NCBI GenBank assembly: GCA_902727915.1
Contig: CACVAU010000035.1
Location: forward strand, 1-33,679
Length of the DNA: 33,679 bases
Direction of reading: 5' to 3'
Source: an uncultured Sulfurovum sp.
Lineage (GTDB): Bacteria; Campylobacterota; Campylobacteria; Campylobacterales; Sulfurovaceae
The notes under the pieces are model-generated. The model made no database searches, was not told where the DNA came from, and worked only from the letters and a program-made list of their open reading frames with translations. Made by a program: the position numbers and the translations under genes. Shown here in pieces: positions 23,448 through 32,279 of this stretch. Within the stretch, counting starts at the first letter, position 1, and each line of letters starts with the position of its first letter.

Positions 23448-24125
23448 ATGAAACAAATTAAAGCACTCGAAAAAGCTTTAAACTATCAATTTAAAAGAGA
23501 TAATCTCATCACCGAAGCACTTACGCATAAAAGTTATAAAAAACCTTATAATAACGAACGCTTAGAGTTCTTAGGTGATGCTGTACTCGACTTGATTGTG
23601 GGGGAATACCTTTTCTCCAAATTTCCCAAAGAAGATGAAGGAATCCTTTCAAAGATTCGTGCCTCACTTGTTAATGAAAAAGGCTTTACAAAATTGGCAC
23701 TTGACATTAACCTTGGTGATGCACTTCTAATCTCTTCAGCAGAAGAAAACAATGATGGACGAACCAAACCTTCTCTACTCTCTAATGCCTTTGAAGCTGT
23801 GATTGGAGCCATTTACTTAGAATCAGGACTAGAGGTTTCTGCCAAAATTGCTATTACACTTATAGAGTCTTCTTATGATAGCATTGATTTAAACTCTTTA
23901 TCAAAAGATTTCAAAACAACTTTACAAGAGCTAACACAAGCTGACTTTGGAGAAACACCAAACTATAAGCTAGTACGTTCATTTGGTCCTGACCATAAAA
24001 AAGAGTTTGAAATTGCAGTTGAATTACAAAACAGAATCATCGCTTCTGCCTTAGGAAAATCTAAAAAAGAAGCTCAGCAAAAAGCAGCTCAAATAGCACT
24101 TAAAACACTTAAAGGAGAAATCTAA
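23448..24125 (+). CDS. rnc: Ribonuclease III
   Basis: Double-strand-specific endoribonuclease for rRNA and mRNA processing; 225 residues, normal length. The signature [14 protein letters not shown] (36-49) provides E40, D44 and D48. The second acidic box reads [14 protein letters not shown] with E116, but Asn113 stands where most homologues have Asp (E. coli D114). The C-terminal dsRNA-binding domain (about 152-223) is complete ([18 protein letters not shown] ... [14 protein letters not shown]). AAAGGATAAAGAGATA precedes the ATG. Its stop overlaps the aroC start in TAATG. Confidence 0.95.
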   Translation: MKQIKALEKALNYQFKRDNLITEALTHKSYKKPYNNERLEFLGDAVLDLIVGEYLFSKFPKEDEGILSKIRASLVNEKGFTKLALDINLGDALLISSAEENNDGRTKPSLLSNAFEAVIGAIYLESGLEVSAKIAITLIESSYDSIDLNSLSKDFKTTLQELTQADFGETPNYKLVRSFGPDHKKEFEIAVELQNRIIASALGKSKKEAQQKAAQIALKTLKGEI

Positions 24126-25204
24126 TGTCTAATACTTTTGGAAAAGTATTTACCATGACCACTTTTGGTGAGTCACATGGAAAAGCCTTAGGCTGTATTG
24201 TAGACGGTGTTCCTGCTGGACTAGAGATAGATGAAACATATATTCAATCTGAACTCAACAGAAGAAAGCCAGGAAAGTCAAAACTAGAAACTGCCAGAAA
24301 AGAAGATGACAAAGTAGAAATACTTTCAGGAACTTTTGAAGGGCTAAGTACAGGTACACCCATTATGATGATAATCTTTAATGGAAACCAAAAAAGTCGT
24401 GACTATGACAATGTGAAAGATCTTTTCCGTCCAGGGCATGCAGACTTTACTTATTTTCATAAATATGGTATACGTGACTATCGTGGTGGAGGAAGAAGTT
24501 CTGCACGTGAAACAGCTGCTAGAGTTGCAGCTGGATCTATTGCCAAGCTAATGCTAAAAACTTTAGATGTCGAAATTGTTTCTGGACTCTGTGAAGTAGA
24601 TGGTATTCCAGCAAATAGCTATGACTTTCAACATGCTAAATCTTCTCTTCTATATGCTTTAGATCCAAAAGTAGAACAAGCTCAAAAAGAGGCTATTTTA
24701 GCTGCTAAAAATAAACATGACTCTGTAGGTGGTGTGGTTCTAACCGTTGCTACTGGTGTTCCCAAAGGGTTAGGTGAACCACTCTATTATAAGCTTGATG
24801 CTATTCTCGCAGAAGCAATGATGGGCATTAATGCTGCTAAAGCTGTAGAAATTGGTGATGGTATAGCTTCTACTTCATTAAAAGGTAGCCAAAATAACGA
24901 TGGTATTACTCCCACTGGATTTACTTCTAACCATTCAGGTGGGATGCTAGGTGGGATTTCAAATGGTGATGACATTGTGGTTAAAACACATTTTAAACCT
25001 ACCCCCTCTATCTTTCAAGCACAAGACACAGTAAACACAAGTAATGAAGCCATGAAATTTGAACTTAAAGGTCGCCATGACCCTTGTGTTGCCATACGTG
25101 GTTCCGTAGTAACAGAAGCCATGATGGCACTGGTACTTGCTGATATGACGTTATTAAACATGGGTAAAAAAATGCAACACTTAAAAGACATCTACAAGAA
25201 ATAG
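24125..25204 (+). CDS. aroC: Chorismate synthase
   Basis: Last common step of aromatic amino-acid synthesis: EPSP to chorismate, requiring reduced FMN. 359 residues, full length. Family blocks: FGESHGKALGCIVDGVPAG, LNRRKPGKSKLETARKE, RPGHADFTYFHKYGIRD, RGGGRSSARETAARVAAG, and SGGMLGGISNG with KPTPSI. Its ATG overlaps the rnc stop by one base, so the two are co-translated. A hairpin overlapping its own stop may end the transcript. Confidence 0.97.
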   Translation: MSNTFGKVFTMTTFGESHGKALGCIVDGVPAGLEIDETYIQSELNRRKPGKSKLETARKEDDKVEILSGTFEGLSTGTPIMMIIFNGNQKSRDYDNVKDLFRPGHADFTYFHKYGIRDYRGGGRSSARETAARVAAGSIAKLMLKTLDVEIVSGLCEVDGIPANSYDFQHAKSSLLYALDPKVEQAQKEAILAAKNKHDSVGGVVLTVATGVPKGLGEPLYYKLDAILAEAMMGINAAKAVEIGDGIASTSLKGSQNNDGITPTGFTSNHSGGMLGGISNGDDIVVKTHFKPTPSIFQAQDTVNTSNEAMKFELKGRHDPCVAIRGSVVTEAMMALVLADMTLLNMGKKMQHLKDIYKK

Positions 25205-25222
25205 GAATCCTCCTCCTATTTC
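25198..25222 (+). terminator. Hairpin overlapping the aroC stop
   Basis: GAAATAGGA (25198-25206) and TCCTATTTC (25214-25222) pair perfectly over nine bases with a seven-base loop. There is no immediate T-run; AATTTTT follows about 15 bases later. It is a weak or assisted terminator at the end of rnc-aroC. Confidence 0.45.
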
Positions 25223-25377
25223 ATAAAAATTAACAATTTTTAATCTATCTTTACTAATTTATTCTAATATTTTTTTTATATAGAATCAACAAGCACTTTA
25301 CTGTAAACTACAAATATAGTCAATAATAATTTAATTTTAAATAAAAAATTTACTTTATTTTTTAATAAATTTTTAAG

Positions 25378-25383
25378 TATAAT
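25378..25383 (+). promoter_or_regulatory. Predicted -10 box of the downstream lipoprotein gene
   Basis: TATAAT in TTTTTAAGTATAATG, 33 bases upstream of the ATG. The preceding 170 bases of the gap are nearly pure A/T with no other recognisable element. Confidence 0.55.
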
Positions 25384-25415
25384 GAATAAAAACTATCTAG
25401 CCCTAGGACATAATT

Positions 25416-26039
25416 ATGCCAATACTCACAAAAATATCTATTTTATTTAGCAGTCTCCTAATAATTTTATTACAAGGATGTGGAAACAATGATTCCTCAA
25501 CCGACTATCCTACCACACTGAGTACAGGCGTTTCAATTGAGACCACTGAGCAAGGTGCTATTATGCTACCCAATAGTACTACCACTAACAACATTAGCAA
25601 AGAGATAAGTGATATTCTCAAAACAAATATTTTAAACTACAATGCAAAAGAAGCCATTGACTTTAATAAAGAAACCAACTACTGTGATATTTCTGGACTC
25701 AAAGAGTCGCATAACAGTGGAAATATGCAAAAAATCAATAGTGAACAAAACTATGCAAATTGCCAAGAAACACAAAACCATCAGCATGGTAAAATCAACA
25801 TAGACTATAGCCAAGTAAACCTCGAAGGTAAATATCCTCAACTCTTAGACTTAAGCATTAGTGAAGCCTATACTTTCAATACCCTAAACCTCAAAAAAGC
25901 ATTAACAGTTAATAGTAATATTATTTATAACGATGATAAGAGTATTAAAACCATTACCCTTAGTATCAATGGAACAGTAAACTATAACAATATTAATTAT
26001 GCACTCAATAATATTAAACAAAGCATCAATTATCAATAA
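25416..26039 (+). CDS. Putative lipoprotein, unknown function
   Basis: 207-residue predicted lipoprotein (lipobox IILLQGC, Cys22). The mature part is rich in Asn, Ser and Thr, with a His/Gln patch (CQETQNHQHGK) and a C-terminal beta-rich segment (TITLSINGTVNYNNINYALNNIK). Two cysteines (in YCDIS and NCQET) could form a disulfide. No family recognised. AGGA and a TATAAT upstream support a real, independently transcribed gene. It is convergent with the MATE transporter gene, sharing a possible bidirectional terminator at 26052-26080. Low-complexity composition and the AT-rich leader are typical of variable surface lipoproteins. Confidence 0.7.
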   Translation: MPILTKISILFSSLLIILLQGCGNNDSSTDYPTTLSTGVSIETTEQGAIMLPNSTTTNNISKEISDILKTNILNYNAKEAIDFNKETNYCDISGLKESHNSGNMQKINSEQNYANCQETQNHQHGKINIDYSQVNLEGKYPQLLDLSISEAYTFNTLNLKKALTVNSNIIYNDDKSIKTITLSINGTVNYNNINYALNNIKQSINYQ

Positions 26040-26051
26040 AAAGTAACATAA

Positions 26052-26080
26052 AAGAAGAATCCCTAAACCTTAATCTTCTT
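26052..26080. terminator. Bidirectional terminator between lipoprotein and MATE genes
   Basis: AAGAAGA (26052-26058) and TCTTCTT (26074-26080) form a seven-base stem, closing a 15-base loop, at the 3' ends of two convergent genes. On the minus strand it is followed by TTT. It overlaps the final codons of the MATE gene. Confidence 0.45.
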
Positions 26081-27388
26081 CCACTCCCCTTTAATAAAAG
26101 CTCTCCATAAAAAGAAAGCTTTTACAAAAGTATCTGTAATCATTGCGATGTATACCCACATAATATCTCCGAAATACCATGACAAAAGAAATGCTGGAAT
26201 AATCCTTACCAACCATAAAGAAGTAAAATTGATCCGTAAAGTTCGCTTAGAATCTCCAGCGCCACGTAAAGCTCCTGAGAGTACGAAGTTAAAAGCTAAA
26301 GGTATTTGAGAGAGTCCTACTATTTGTAAATATAGAGAAGCTTCTTCTATGGTTTTAGTATCATTCGTGAAAAATGAAACTATCCATTCTGGAGTAAAAA
26401 TCATAAAAAATGAAAGAAAAAACATTAATCCTACTGCATACTTTAACACCAACAAAACATCTTCATAAGACTGTTCAGGTTTTTTAGCTCCTAGCCCCTG
26501 CCCCATGAGTGCCATGGCTGCGATGGTAAAACCAATACCCGGCATAAAAGCCAAACCTTCAATACGAAGCCCTATCTGATATCCAGCCAAAGTCTCTGTA
26601 CTATAATCAGCAATAATCGCCGTAAACAACATAAAAGAAGAGACCGTCAAAACACGTTCATAAGTTGCTGGTAAGCCAACCTTTAAAGCCCTATCTAACA
26701 AACTTCTTGAAAAGTACCACAAAGGTTTAAAAGGTGTTTTTCCTTTAGCATAAAGCCACATATACACTAAAAGTTCTAAAATGTTGACTATAACCGTCGC
26801 CCATGCAGCACCAGCAACACCCATGGCTTCAAAACCAAGATTTCCAAAAATAAATACATAATTCAAGAAAACATTTAAGACAATGGAAACTATTTTGACA
26901 TACATGGGAGTGCTTGTGTCCCCTGTAGCATTCAATGCTGTTACAAACACATACTTCAGCATTATAAAGGGTATCATAATGGTTAAAATAGAAACATAAG
27001 AAGTTCCCAACAACATAACCTCACTGCTCACACCCATCCAACCATAAAAAGCATTTGCGCCAAAATACCAAATAGGTACCATAAAAATTGAAAAATATAA
27101 AGCAAAACGTAAAAGTGTTGCTAAAGCAAGTGAACCTTGATTCATTCTCTTAGCACCATAAAAACGGGAGATTAAAGCATTGGTTCCAACTTGTAATAGA
27201 GTAAGCATCGCAAAAATGGACATTAACGCTTGTAAGCCAAGCCCCACAGAAGCCACAGCAAATGCAGAAATGGTTCCAACCATAATTAAATCAGTAATCA
27301 CTTGTAACATGTCAAGTAAAGAATTAAAAGCTGCTGGAAGGGAAATTTTTAGAATTTTTTTGTGTTTGGCTTTGTCTATTTTGAACAA
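26063..27388 (-). CDS. MATE-family efflux transporter
   Basis: 441-residue inner-membrane protein with twelve predicted helices in two similar halves, as in the MatE/NorM/DinF families. MATE hallmarks: LPAAFNSLLDMLQVITDLIMVG at the start, LGLQALMS, TNALISRFYGAK, and ALNATGDTSTPMYV matched in the second half by LSGALRGAGDSKRTLRI. Likely a cation-coupled exporter of cationic drugs or metabolites. The start codon is TTG, with AAAAGG six bases upstream. A possible -10 (TATGAT at 27418-27423, preceded by GC) lies 30 bases upstream. It stands alone, convergent with the lipoprotein gene. Confidence 0.92.
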   Translation of the reverse strand: MFKIDKAKHKKILKISLPAAFNSLLDMLQVITDLIMVGTISAFAVASVGLGLQALMSIFAMLTLLQVGTNALISRFYGAKRMNQGSLALATLLRFALYFSIFMVPIWYFGANAFYGWMGVSSEVMLLGTSYVSILTIMIPFIMLKYVFVTALNATGDTSTPMYVKIVSIVLNVFLNYVFIFGNLGFEAMGVAGAAWATVIVNILELLVYMWLYAKGKTPFKPLWYFSRSLLDRALKVGLPATYERVLTVSSFMLFTAIIADYSTETLAGYQIGLRIEGLAFMPGIGFTIAAMALMGQGLGAKKPEQSYEDVLLVLKYAVGLMFFLSFFMIFTPEWIVSFFTNDTKTIEEASLYLQIVGLSQIPLAFNFVLSGALRGAGDSKRTLRINFTSLWLVRIIPAFLLSWYFGDIMWVYIAMITDTFVKAFFLWRAFIKGEWKKIKV

Positions 27389-27417
27389 ATAAGACCTTTT
27401 GAAATATATTTTTCAAC

Positions 27418-27423
27418 ATCATA
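27418..27423 (-). promoter_or_regulatory. Possible -10 box of the MATE gene
   Basis: Minus-strand TATGAT in GATGCTATGATG, 30 bases before the TTG start. TGAAA/TTTCA inverted bases lie between it and the ribosome site. Only a candidate. Confidence 0.35.
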
Positions 27424-27472
27424 GCATCTAAGAGAAACACTTTTGTGTAGTCCCTTCTTTAAGCAAATAACC

Positions 27473-27679
27473 TTAAGCAAGACATCGTACAAAATCATTT
27501 CTATCAAAAACAAATTCTTTGGAAGCATAAGAAAAATCTGTTATTGAAATAATTTTTTCTTCGGTCACTTCTTTATGAAAATCAACACCTAAAATAACAA
27601 TGGCTTCTGCTGTTTTATTTTTATGATTGTTATGAAAATAAAATTTCTCGGTCGTGCATCTCAAAAACTTAACACTCAT
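27473..27679 (-). CDS. Small protein of unknown function
   Basis: 68 residues, no signal or membrane segment, with two cysteines (near positions 8 and 66). No family recognised. It starts five bases after the stop of the upstream exported protein, in GAGTGAATG, so the two genes are probably one operon. Evidence for coding is the tight spacing and ordinary composition only. Confidence 0.5.
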   Translation of the reverse strand: MSVKFLRCTTEKFYFHNNHKNKTAEAIVILGVDFHKEVTEEKIISITDFSYASKEFVFDRNDFVRCLA

Positions 27680-27684
27680 TCACT

Positions 27685-28827
27685 CTATTTAAACCCAATA
27701 CGTAAATTAGCACCCACAAACTCATAGTGTATATTATGAGGTGGTCCTTCCCAGCCTCGTTGTACTTTAGCAACCACAATTGCAATACGTTGATTATTTT
27801 CATCTAATCGAATATAACCAATAGGTTTTCTGTCTAATATATGTGAGGGGAACTGATATTTTTGAAAATCAACTCGTTTATTTCCTTCTAACTTAGAGTC
27901 TAAAAAAACACTGGACTGTTCTAAAAAATCTGAAGACCAATCTTTTGACCAACTTTTTTTACTCGAAGCCTTTAAATTCAATACATCATTTTTATAATGA
28001 ATCGCTCCCCTTTGTAAGGTAGGTTTACTAAAAGGTTTTAACTTATAATCTTGGAGTGTTTGAGCAATAAGACCCTTTTTAGCTCTCCAATAAATAGAGA
28101 AATTCACCTTATTCGTATGGCTATCTTTTTGATAGGTATCTTTCCAAACAATCTCATCGTTAACAAGATCTTGAATAAAAGTTTCAATCCGTACCAAATC
28201 AGCTGGGTCAGTATCATACTCAATGGCATAAGCTATTTTGGTTTTACTTTTTCCTAAAAGATAAACATTATCATACAAAAAATGAAGCTTAGAGCGTCCT
28301 AATTTATAATCCGAAAAAGTGCTATCCACGACTGATTGAAGTAACAAAGGTTTAGGTAAATTATCGTGCATGGCTAAGTGTTTCTCTTCTATATTACAGT
28401 TAAGTTTCGCATTTTTTAAATTAAGTTGGGTTGCCTTTTTAACATAATCTAAAATCTTCTCAAAGTCATTTGACGTATAGTCATGAACAACATTTTTACT
28501 ATCAATGAAAACTGTACAGTTATTACCACTAGCATAATCAACTTCAACCTTTAGCCCTTCTATATTGGCTAAATTAATATCAGTATTTTTAAGGTTTCCA
28601 TGAGGGGTATTCACCAAATACTCCCATGTTACAGAACCAATAGCCGACTCTGAATAAGAATAAAACGTATAAAAAGGAACTTTATAAAGCTTTATCCCAT
28701 CTTTATCTTCTAATTCAGCCTGAGGATTTGCGATGGGAATGTAAGTGTCTAAAATATAATCTGTTGTTGCTAAAAGTATTTGTGATAATACAAGTAAAAA
28801 AAGTATTGATTTTAGTAATGTTTTCAT
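27685..28827 (-). CDS. Exported protein of unknown function
   Basis: 380 residues with a Sec signal peptide (SILFLLVLSQILLA, cleavage near 20). The mature part is mixed alpha/beta with many Lys and Asp. It has one pair of cysteines (NNCTVF and LNCNIE), a Trp/Ser/Lys stretch (SSKKSWSKDWSSDFLEQSS) and the ending NLRIGFK. No family recognised; it is predicted to be periplasmic. There is no ribosome site before the ATG, while a perfect TATAAT sits at 28833-28838, so the mRNA may begin at or next to the start codon. It is followed by a 68-residue gene. Confidence 0.75.
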   Translation of the reverse strand: MKTLLKSILFLLVLSQILLATTDYILDTYIPIANPQAELEDKDGIKLYKVPFYTFYSYSESAIGSVTWEYLVNTPHGNLKNTDINLANIEGLKVEVDYASGNNCTVFIDSKNVVHDYTSNDFEKILDYVKKATQLNLKNAKLNCNIEEKHLAMHDNLPKPLLLQSVVDSTFSDYKLGRSKLHFLYDNVYLLGKSKTKIAYAIEYDTDPADLVRIETFIQDLVNDEIVWKDTYQKDSHTNKVNFSIYWRAKKGLIAQTLQDYKLKPFSKPTLQRGAIHYKNDVLNLKASSKKSWSKDWSSDFLEQSSVFLDSKLEGNKRVDFQKYQFPSHILDRKPIGYIRLDENNQRIAIVVAKVQRGWEGPPHNIHYEFVGANLRIGFK

Positions 28828-28832
28828 TTTTT

Positions 28833-28838
28833 ATTATA
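28833..28838 (-). promoter_or_regulatory. -10 box placed for a leaderless transcript
   Basis: TATAAT with only five bases (AAAAA) between it and the ATG of the exported protein gene. Transcription from it would begin about at the start codon. No purine-rich ribosome site exists in the 30 bases upstream. Confidence 0.45.
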
Positions 28839-28852
28839 GCCATATTTATCTA

Positions 28853-28999
28853 TTAAAATAACTGTGAATGCGTACCAATACACATCAAAACAACTTCATC
28901 TTCAGAGTTTTCAATATAAATAATCAACCTATCTCCACCTAAATGAAACTCACGATAATCTTTATAGCTTCCAATTAAAGCATGGTCTTTAAACCCTCT
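28853..28999 (-). pseudogene. Truncated YafQ/RelE-family toxin remnant
   Basis: An open frame of about 48 codons without a start matches the C-terminal half of a YafQ-type mRNA-interferase toxin: KDHALIGSYKDYREFHLGG, DRLIIYIENSED, then IGTHSQLF and a stop. Compared with E. coli YafQ (recalled), the equivalents of His50, His63, Asp67 and His87 remain, while the first ~48 residues are missing. The upstream frame is closed by TGA at 29000-29002. Its 5' end overlaps the last codons of the DUF2779 gene, so a deletion or insertion joined the two. No antitoxin gene is adjacent. It cannot make a functional toxin as it stands. Confidence 0.78.
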
Positions 29000-30473
29000 T
29001 CAAGACCCCCAAAATCTCCACCATCGCCAAAGTATCCAATTTACAATACGCCAAGAGTGACATTCTCATCTTTTCTCTCTCCTCACGCTCCAATTTAGCA
29101 AGATTTGCAAACACATTCATGGCTTGACTGCCATCTTGTACCCCATCTAACTCTTCATAAGCTCTTGCTAACTTGGGAACTAAAGCTGGTAACACATATT
29201 TAATAGAATAACTTCCTTTCATGGCTGCTGTGCTATACCATTTTTTCCGAAAAGGGTGCATCAGATCTTTCATATTGTCATTGATACGCAAAAGATGTGA
29301 GGCATATGCCTCAAAATCCAAAGCCAATCTTTTAATCACCCCTTTTTCAAAGCTCATATTATACGCCAACACAGTTACATGATCAGGAATGTTTTCCACC
29401 AATTTTTGAGCGACTGTTGCTCTTGGGTCTTCACCCTCTTTCGCCAAAAACTCTCTATGTTCTACACAACCATCTTCATGCTCTATGTGTAGTGAATATT
29501 GAAAAGGAATCTGCTCAAAGGGTTGAATACCATCAAACTCTGGTATGGCTTGTTGAAAGGCTTCAAAATCAAGATGATAGATAGGGTAAACCAAGGCATC
29601 ACAAAAGGTTTGTATACGTGCTTGGTCTATAAAGGTCATTTGAGACTTATGATTCTGTACAGCCCTAGCTTGGTTGGTGGTCATGGCAAAATCATCTGGA
29701 ATATCCTCAATCTTTACAATGCCTTGACCATAAAGTTCTCTCTGTTTTTTACTGCCTAGATTGAAGATGTTAAAGATAGAATACTCAGGTATCTCAGCCT
29801 GTACTCTCCAACAATAATGTTTTGCATCGCACTCATAAGGTTTATGGCAATGCCTCCCAATCTCAATAGTAGGTTCATTCTGATTGTCAGTCAAATAGTT
29901 TTCAAACTCCTGTAAATGAGTAGAAACATTAGACTGTAAAGCCTCAACTTCAGAGCTAAGCTCCTTGATTACAAAAAGCTTCTCCAGTTCTAACACCCCA
30001 TTTTTTACATACTTGTTATTGATATAAACAATATTGGTACTTTTAATTGTAAACCCAAGATTGTTCAGCACATAGTACTGTATCGATAAATCATGCAGAT
30101 AAATATTTTTGACAGAAGTAGCACTTTTTACCTCATAAATGCTTACCCCATCATCGTCCACCTTCAAAATATCGACCCTAACCAAAAGACCTTGATACTC
30201 AAAAGTAGCTTCATAGATATAGGGTAGTTTTTGTGCTAAATAAGCATTTGTGCTACTTTGCATTAGAGCAGTGTTGGGTGAATAGGCTACTTTTGCCCCA
30301 TTAGAAAAAAGTTGACACGCCAACTCACCCACTCTGCTTCCTGTTTCCAGTTTTGCTTTGTCTAATTCATCAGCTGGGGTTAGCACTTCTTTTTTGTGTT
30401 TTTTTAACCATAGGGCTTTTGGGCATTGGATGCCTTTGGTGTAGTGGGATTTTGAGAGGTTCATAATAGACAT
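28989..30473 (-). CDS. DUF2779 protein: Cas4/RecB-like nuclease fused to a DnaQ-like exonuclease
   Basis: 494 residues with two nuclease domains. The N-terminal domain (about 1-225) is Cas4/RecB-like: C17 in GIQCPKALWL, D101 in VRVDIL, E114-V-K116 in YEVKSATS, Q132-Y in SIQYYVL, and the C-terminal cysteines C209, C215 and C221, which with C17 would hold an iron-sulfur cluster. The second domain (about 295-490) shows a DEDD exonuclease pattern: D302 and E304 (HLDFEAF), N372-E376 (YNMSFE) and D480 (YCKLDTLAMVEIL). The family is DUF2779. A role in DNA end processing or defence is inferred. Start codons ATG 30473 and ATG 30464 are both possible. The 3' end abuts a toxin remnant, a sign of rearrangement. 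Confidence 0.88.
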   Translation of the reverse strand: MSIMNLSKSHYTKGIQCPKALWLKKHKKEVLTPADELDKAKLETGSRVGELACQLFSNGAKVAYSPNTALMQSSTNAYLAQKLPYIYEATFEYQGLLVRVDILKVDDDGVSIYEVKSATSVKNIYLHDLSIQYYVLNNLGFTIKSTNIVYINNKYVKNGVLELEKLFVIKELSSEVEALQSNVSTHLQEFENYLTDNQNEPTIEIGRHCHKPYECDAKHYCWRVQAEIPEYSIFNIFNLGSKKQRELYGQGIVKIEDIPDDFAMTTNQARAVQNHKSQMTFIDQARIQTFCDALVYPIYHLDFEAFQQAIPEFDGIQPFEQIPFQYSLHIEHEDGCVEHREFLAKEGEDPRATVAQKLVENIPDHVTVLAYNMSFEKGVIKRLALDFEAYASHLLRINDNMKDLMHPFRKKWYSTAAMKGSYSIKYVLPALVPKLARAYEELDGVQDGSQAMNVFANLAKLEREEREKMRMSLLAYCKLDTLAMVEILGVLKRV

Positions 30474-30503
30474 ACTCTTTCTACTTCATATTTTTCTATC
30501 TTA

Positions 30504-30542
30504 ACTTTGGAGAACATCCTGTAAGTTTAACCCTCCAAAAGT
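30504..30542. repeat. Imperfect inverted repeat between the AAA-ATPase and DUF2779 genes
   Basis: ACTTTGGAG (30504-30512) and CTCCAAAAGT (30533-30542) pair over nine bases with one bulged A and a 20-base loop. It lies in the 101-base gap downstream of the AAA-ATPase stop. It could be a weak terminator; no T-run follows on the minus strand. Confidence 0.3.
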
Positions 30543-30574
30543 AACCTCAATAAGCCTAGTCATCTATAATCTGT

Positions 30575-32242
30575 TTAGCCCTCTTTCACCCAAACCCTCT
30601 TACCATCAAAAACCACCCCAAAGGCTAAGATATGCTTATAGCCTTTTTTCTGAACCTCTGAAACATAGGCTTTTTCTTCTATCTGCTTTACAGCACTTAT
30701 TAACGCTTTTTCTTTGGTCTCTTCTTCAAACTCGTCTATGGTTTTAAGCTCTATGACCAAGGCTAATTTTTCTTTCTCTTCTTTATGCAAAACGATAATA
30801 TCTACCCATCCATACCCTGCTTCTTTGTTCGATATAATCTCATAATCGCTTAAATTGACCAACAATCCCAAGAAAAAAGCATGATAAACACTCTCTACAT
30901 TTTTACCTGTATCATAAAACGAAAGTGTATCACGTACAAACTCACTAAATATTTTTTCAAAAAGTTTTAAATCGCCATCGGTTAATGATTTTAGTAGAAC
31001 TCTGAGTCTTGGATTTGAAAACTTTTCACTAATCCAATTAGAGATGATTTTTCTAAAGATATATTGACACTCCACATTGACAATGGCTAATTGACAAATA
31101 TGTTCCCCTTGTTTCCATGTTTTAGAAGTGTATTTGAGATACCCTGAAAAAAATAAAAAAGAGTAGAGCATCTCTTCATTAAAATTAAAATCTCTATCTT
31201 TAAAAGTGATGTTGGGATTAATTACTTTTTCTACGGTTTCACCTTTGAGCAGGTATTTTAAATCGTCTCTAAAGCCATCGGAATTTTCGACCAAAATACG
31301 TATAATATCGTTGGAAGAGGTGTTTGCCCAGTAGATGTCAAATGCACCACTATCACTATAATTTAACAATGACCACGGGTTAAAAATAGTTGTTTCTCCA
31401 ATTTTATACCCATTGTACCAACGGTTAACCTCTTCAAAATTATCACTTAAATTGTAACTCTTTAACATCGCCTTGACTTCATTACTGGTAAATCCAAATT
31501 TGTCAGAAAAAGGATTGTCGAGTAAAGTATAGACTTTTATATTGTTCAAATCACTAAAAATAGACTCTTTAGAGATGCGTAAAATCCCTGTTAAAACTGC
31601 TTTATAAAGATTGACATCATTATCTTTTAGAACAGCTCCCATAAAGGTTTTAAAAAACCCTACCATCTCTTCATAATAGCCTTTTAAAAATGCCGTTTGA
31701 ATGGGCGTGTCATACTCATCTATGAGGATGATGCATTTTTGATTGTGGGCTTTGGTTAAGAGTTTAGACAACAGTTTAAATGACTCTTCTATGTCTACTT
31801 GTGTGGCACTTTCATCTAAAATATTGCTTATTTGTCTCTCTTCTATCTCTTCTAGTTCTAAACTATTCAATGATTTTTTATGTCTTAAAAATTCATTAGA
31901 GAGAAGTCTTTTTATACGTAATAGACTCTTCTCAAAATTCTCTTCTTTCACATCTTTAAATGTAATGTAAATAATAGGATAACCATTACAATACTCCATT
32001 GCGTTTGTGTTATGAGCAATATTTAACCCTTTAAATAAGGCTCTGTTATCTTGTTCTTTGTCAAAAAAATAGTTTAACATACTAAGATTAAGCGTTTTTC
32101 CAAATCGGCGTGGGCGTGGAAGTAAAATAACCTTGGCACTGCTATCGATAATCTCTGTAATAAAATCTGTTTTATCAACATAATATCTATCGGTTTCAAT
32201 CAGCTCTTTAAAATCACTCATTCCTATGGGTAACTTTTGCAT
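30575..32242 (-). CDS. AAA-ATPase-like protein with DUF1703 PD-(D/E)xK nuclease domain
   Basis: About 555 residues. The N-terminal AAA-ATPase_like domain has the family block KLPIGMSDFKELIE, P-loop RPRRFGKT (43-50) and Walker B IILIDEYDTP (D176, E177). The C-terminal DUF1703 domain has a PD-(D/E)xK pattern: GYGWVDIIVLH followed about ten residues later by VIELKT. These proteins occur in many near-identical copies in host-associated and environmental bacteria and behave as hypervariable accessory genes; their function is unresolved. I start at ATG 32242 because AAAGGA lies five bases upstream. An in-frame ATG at 32278 adds twelve residues that touch the neighbouring gene. Confidence 0.9.
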   Translation of the reverse strand: MQKLPIGMSDFKELIETDRYYVDKTDFITEIIDSSAKVILLPRPRRFGKTLNLSMLNYFFDKEQDNRALFKGLNIAHNTNAMEYCNGYPIIYITFKDVKEENFEKSLLRIKRLLSNEFLRHKKSLNSLELEEIEERQISNILDESATQVDIEESFKLLSKLLTKAHNQKCIILIDEYDTPIQTAFLKGYYEEMVGFFKTFMGAVLKDNDVNLYKAVLTGILRISKESIFSDLNNIKVYTLLDNPFSDKFGFTSNEVKAMLKSYNLSDNFEEVNRWYNGYKIGETTIFNPWSLLNYSDSGAFDIYWANTSSNDIIRILVENSDGFRDDLKYLLKGETVEKVINPNITFKDRDFNFNEEMLYSFLFFSGYLKYTSKTWKQGEHICQLAIVNVECQYIFRKIISNWISEKFSNPRLRVLLKSLTDGDLKLFEKIFSEFVRDTLSFYDTGKNVESVYHAFFLGLLVNLSDYEIISNKEAGYGWVDIIVLHKEEKEKLALVIELKTIDEFEEETKEKALISAVKQIEEKAYVSEVQKKGYKHILAFGVVFDGKRVWVKEG

Positions 32243-32279
32243 CTTATTCCTTTCTGTTTGATTATACTTACAATCCACC

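Noticed and set aside
28989..30473. DUF2779 protein as evidence of a CRISPR-Cas locus
   Set aside because: No repeat-spacer array, cas1 or effector gene is present in the window; only the Cas4-like fold is shared.
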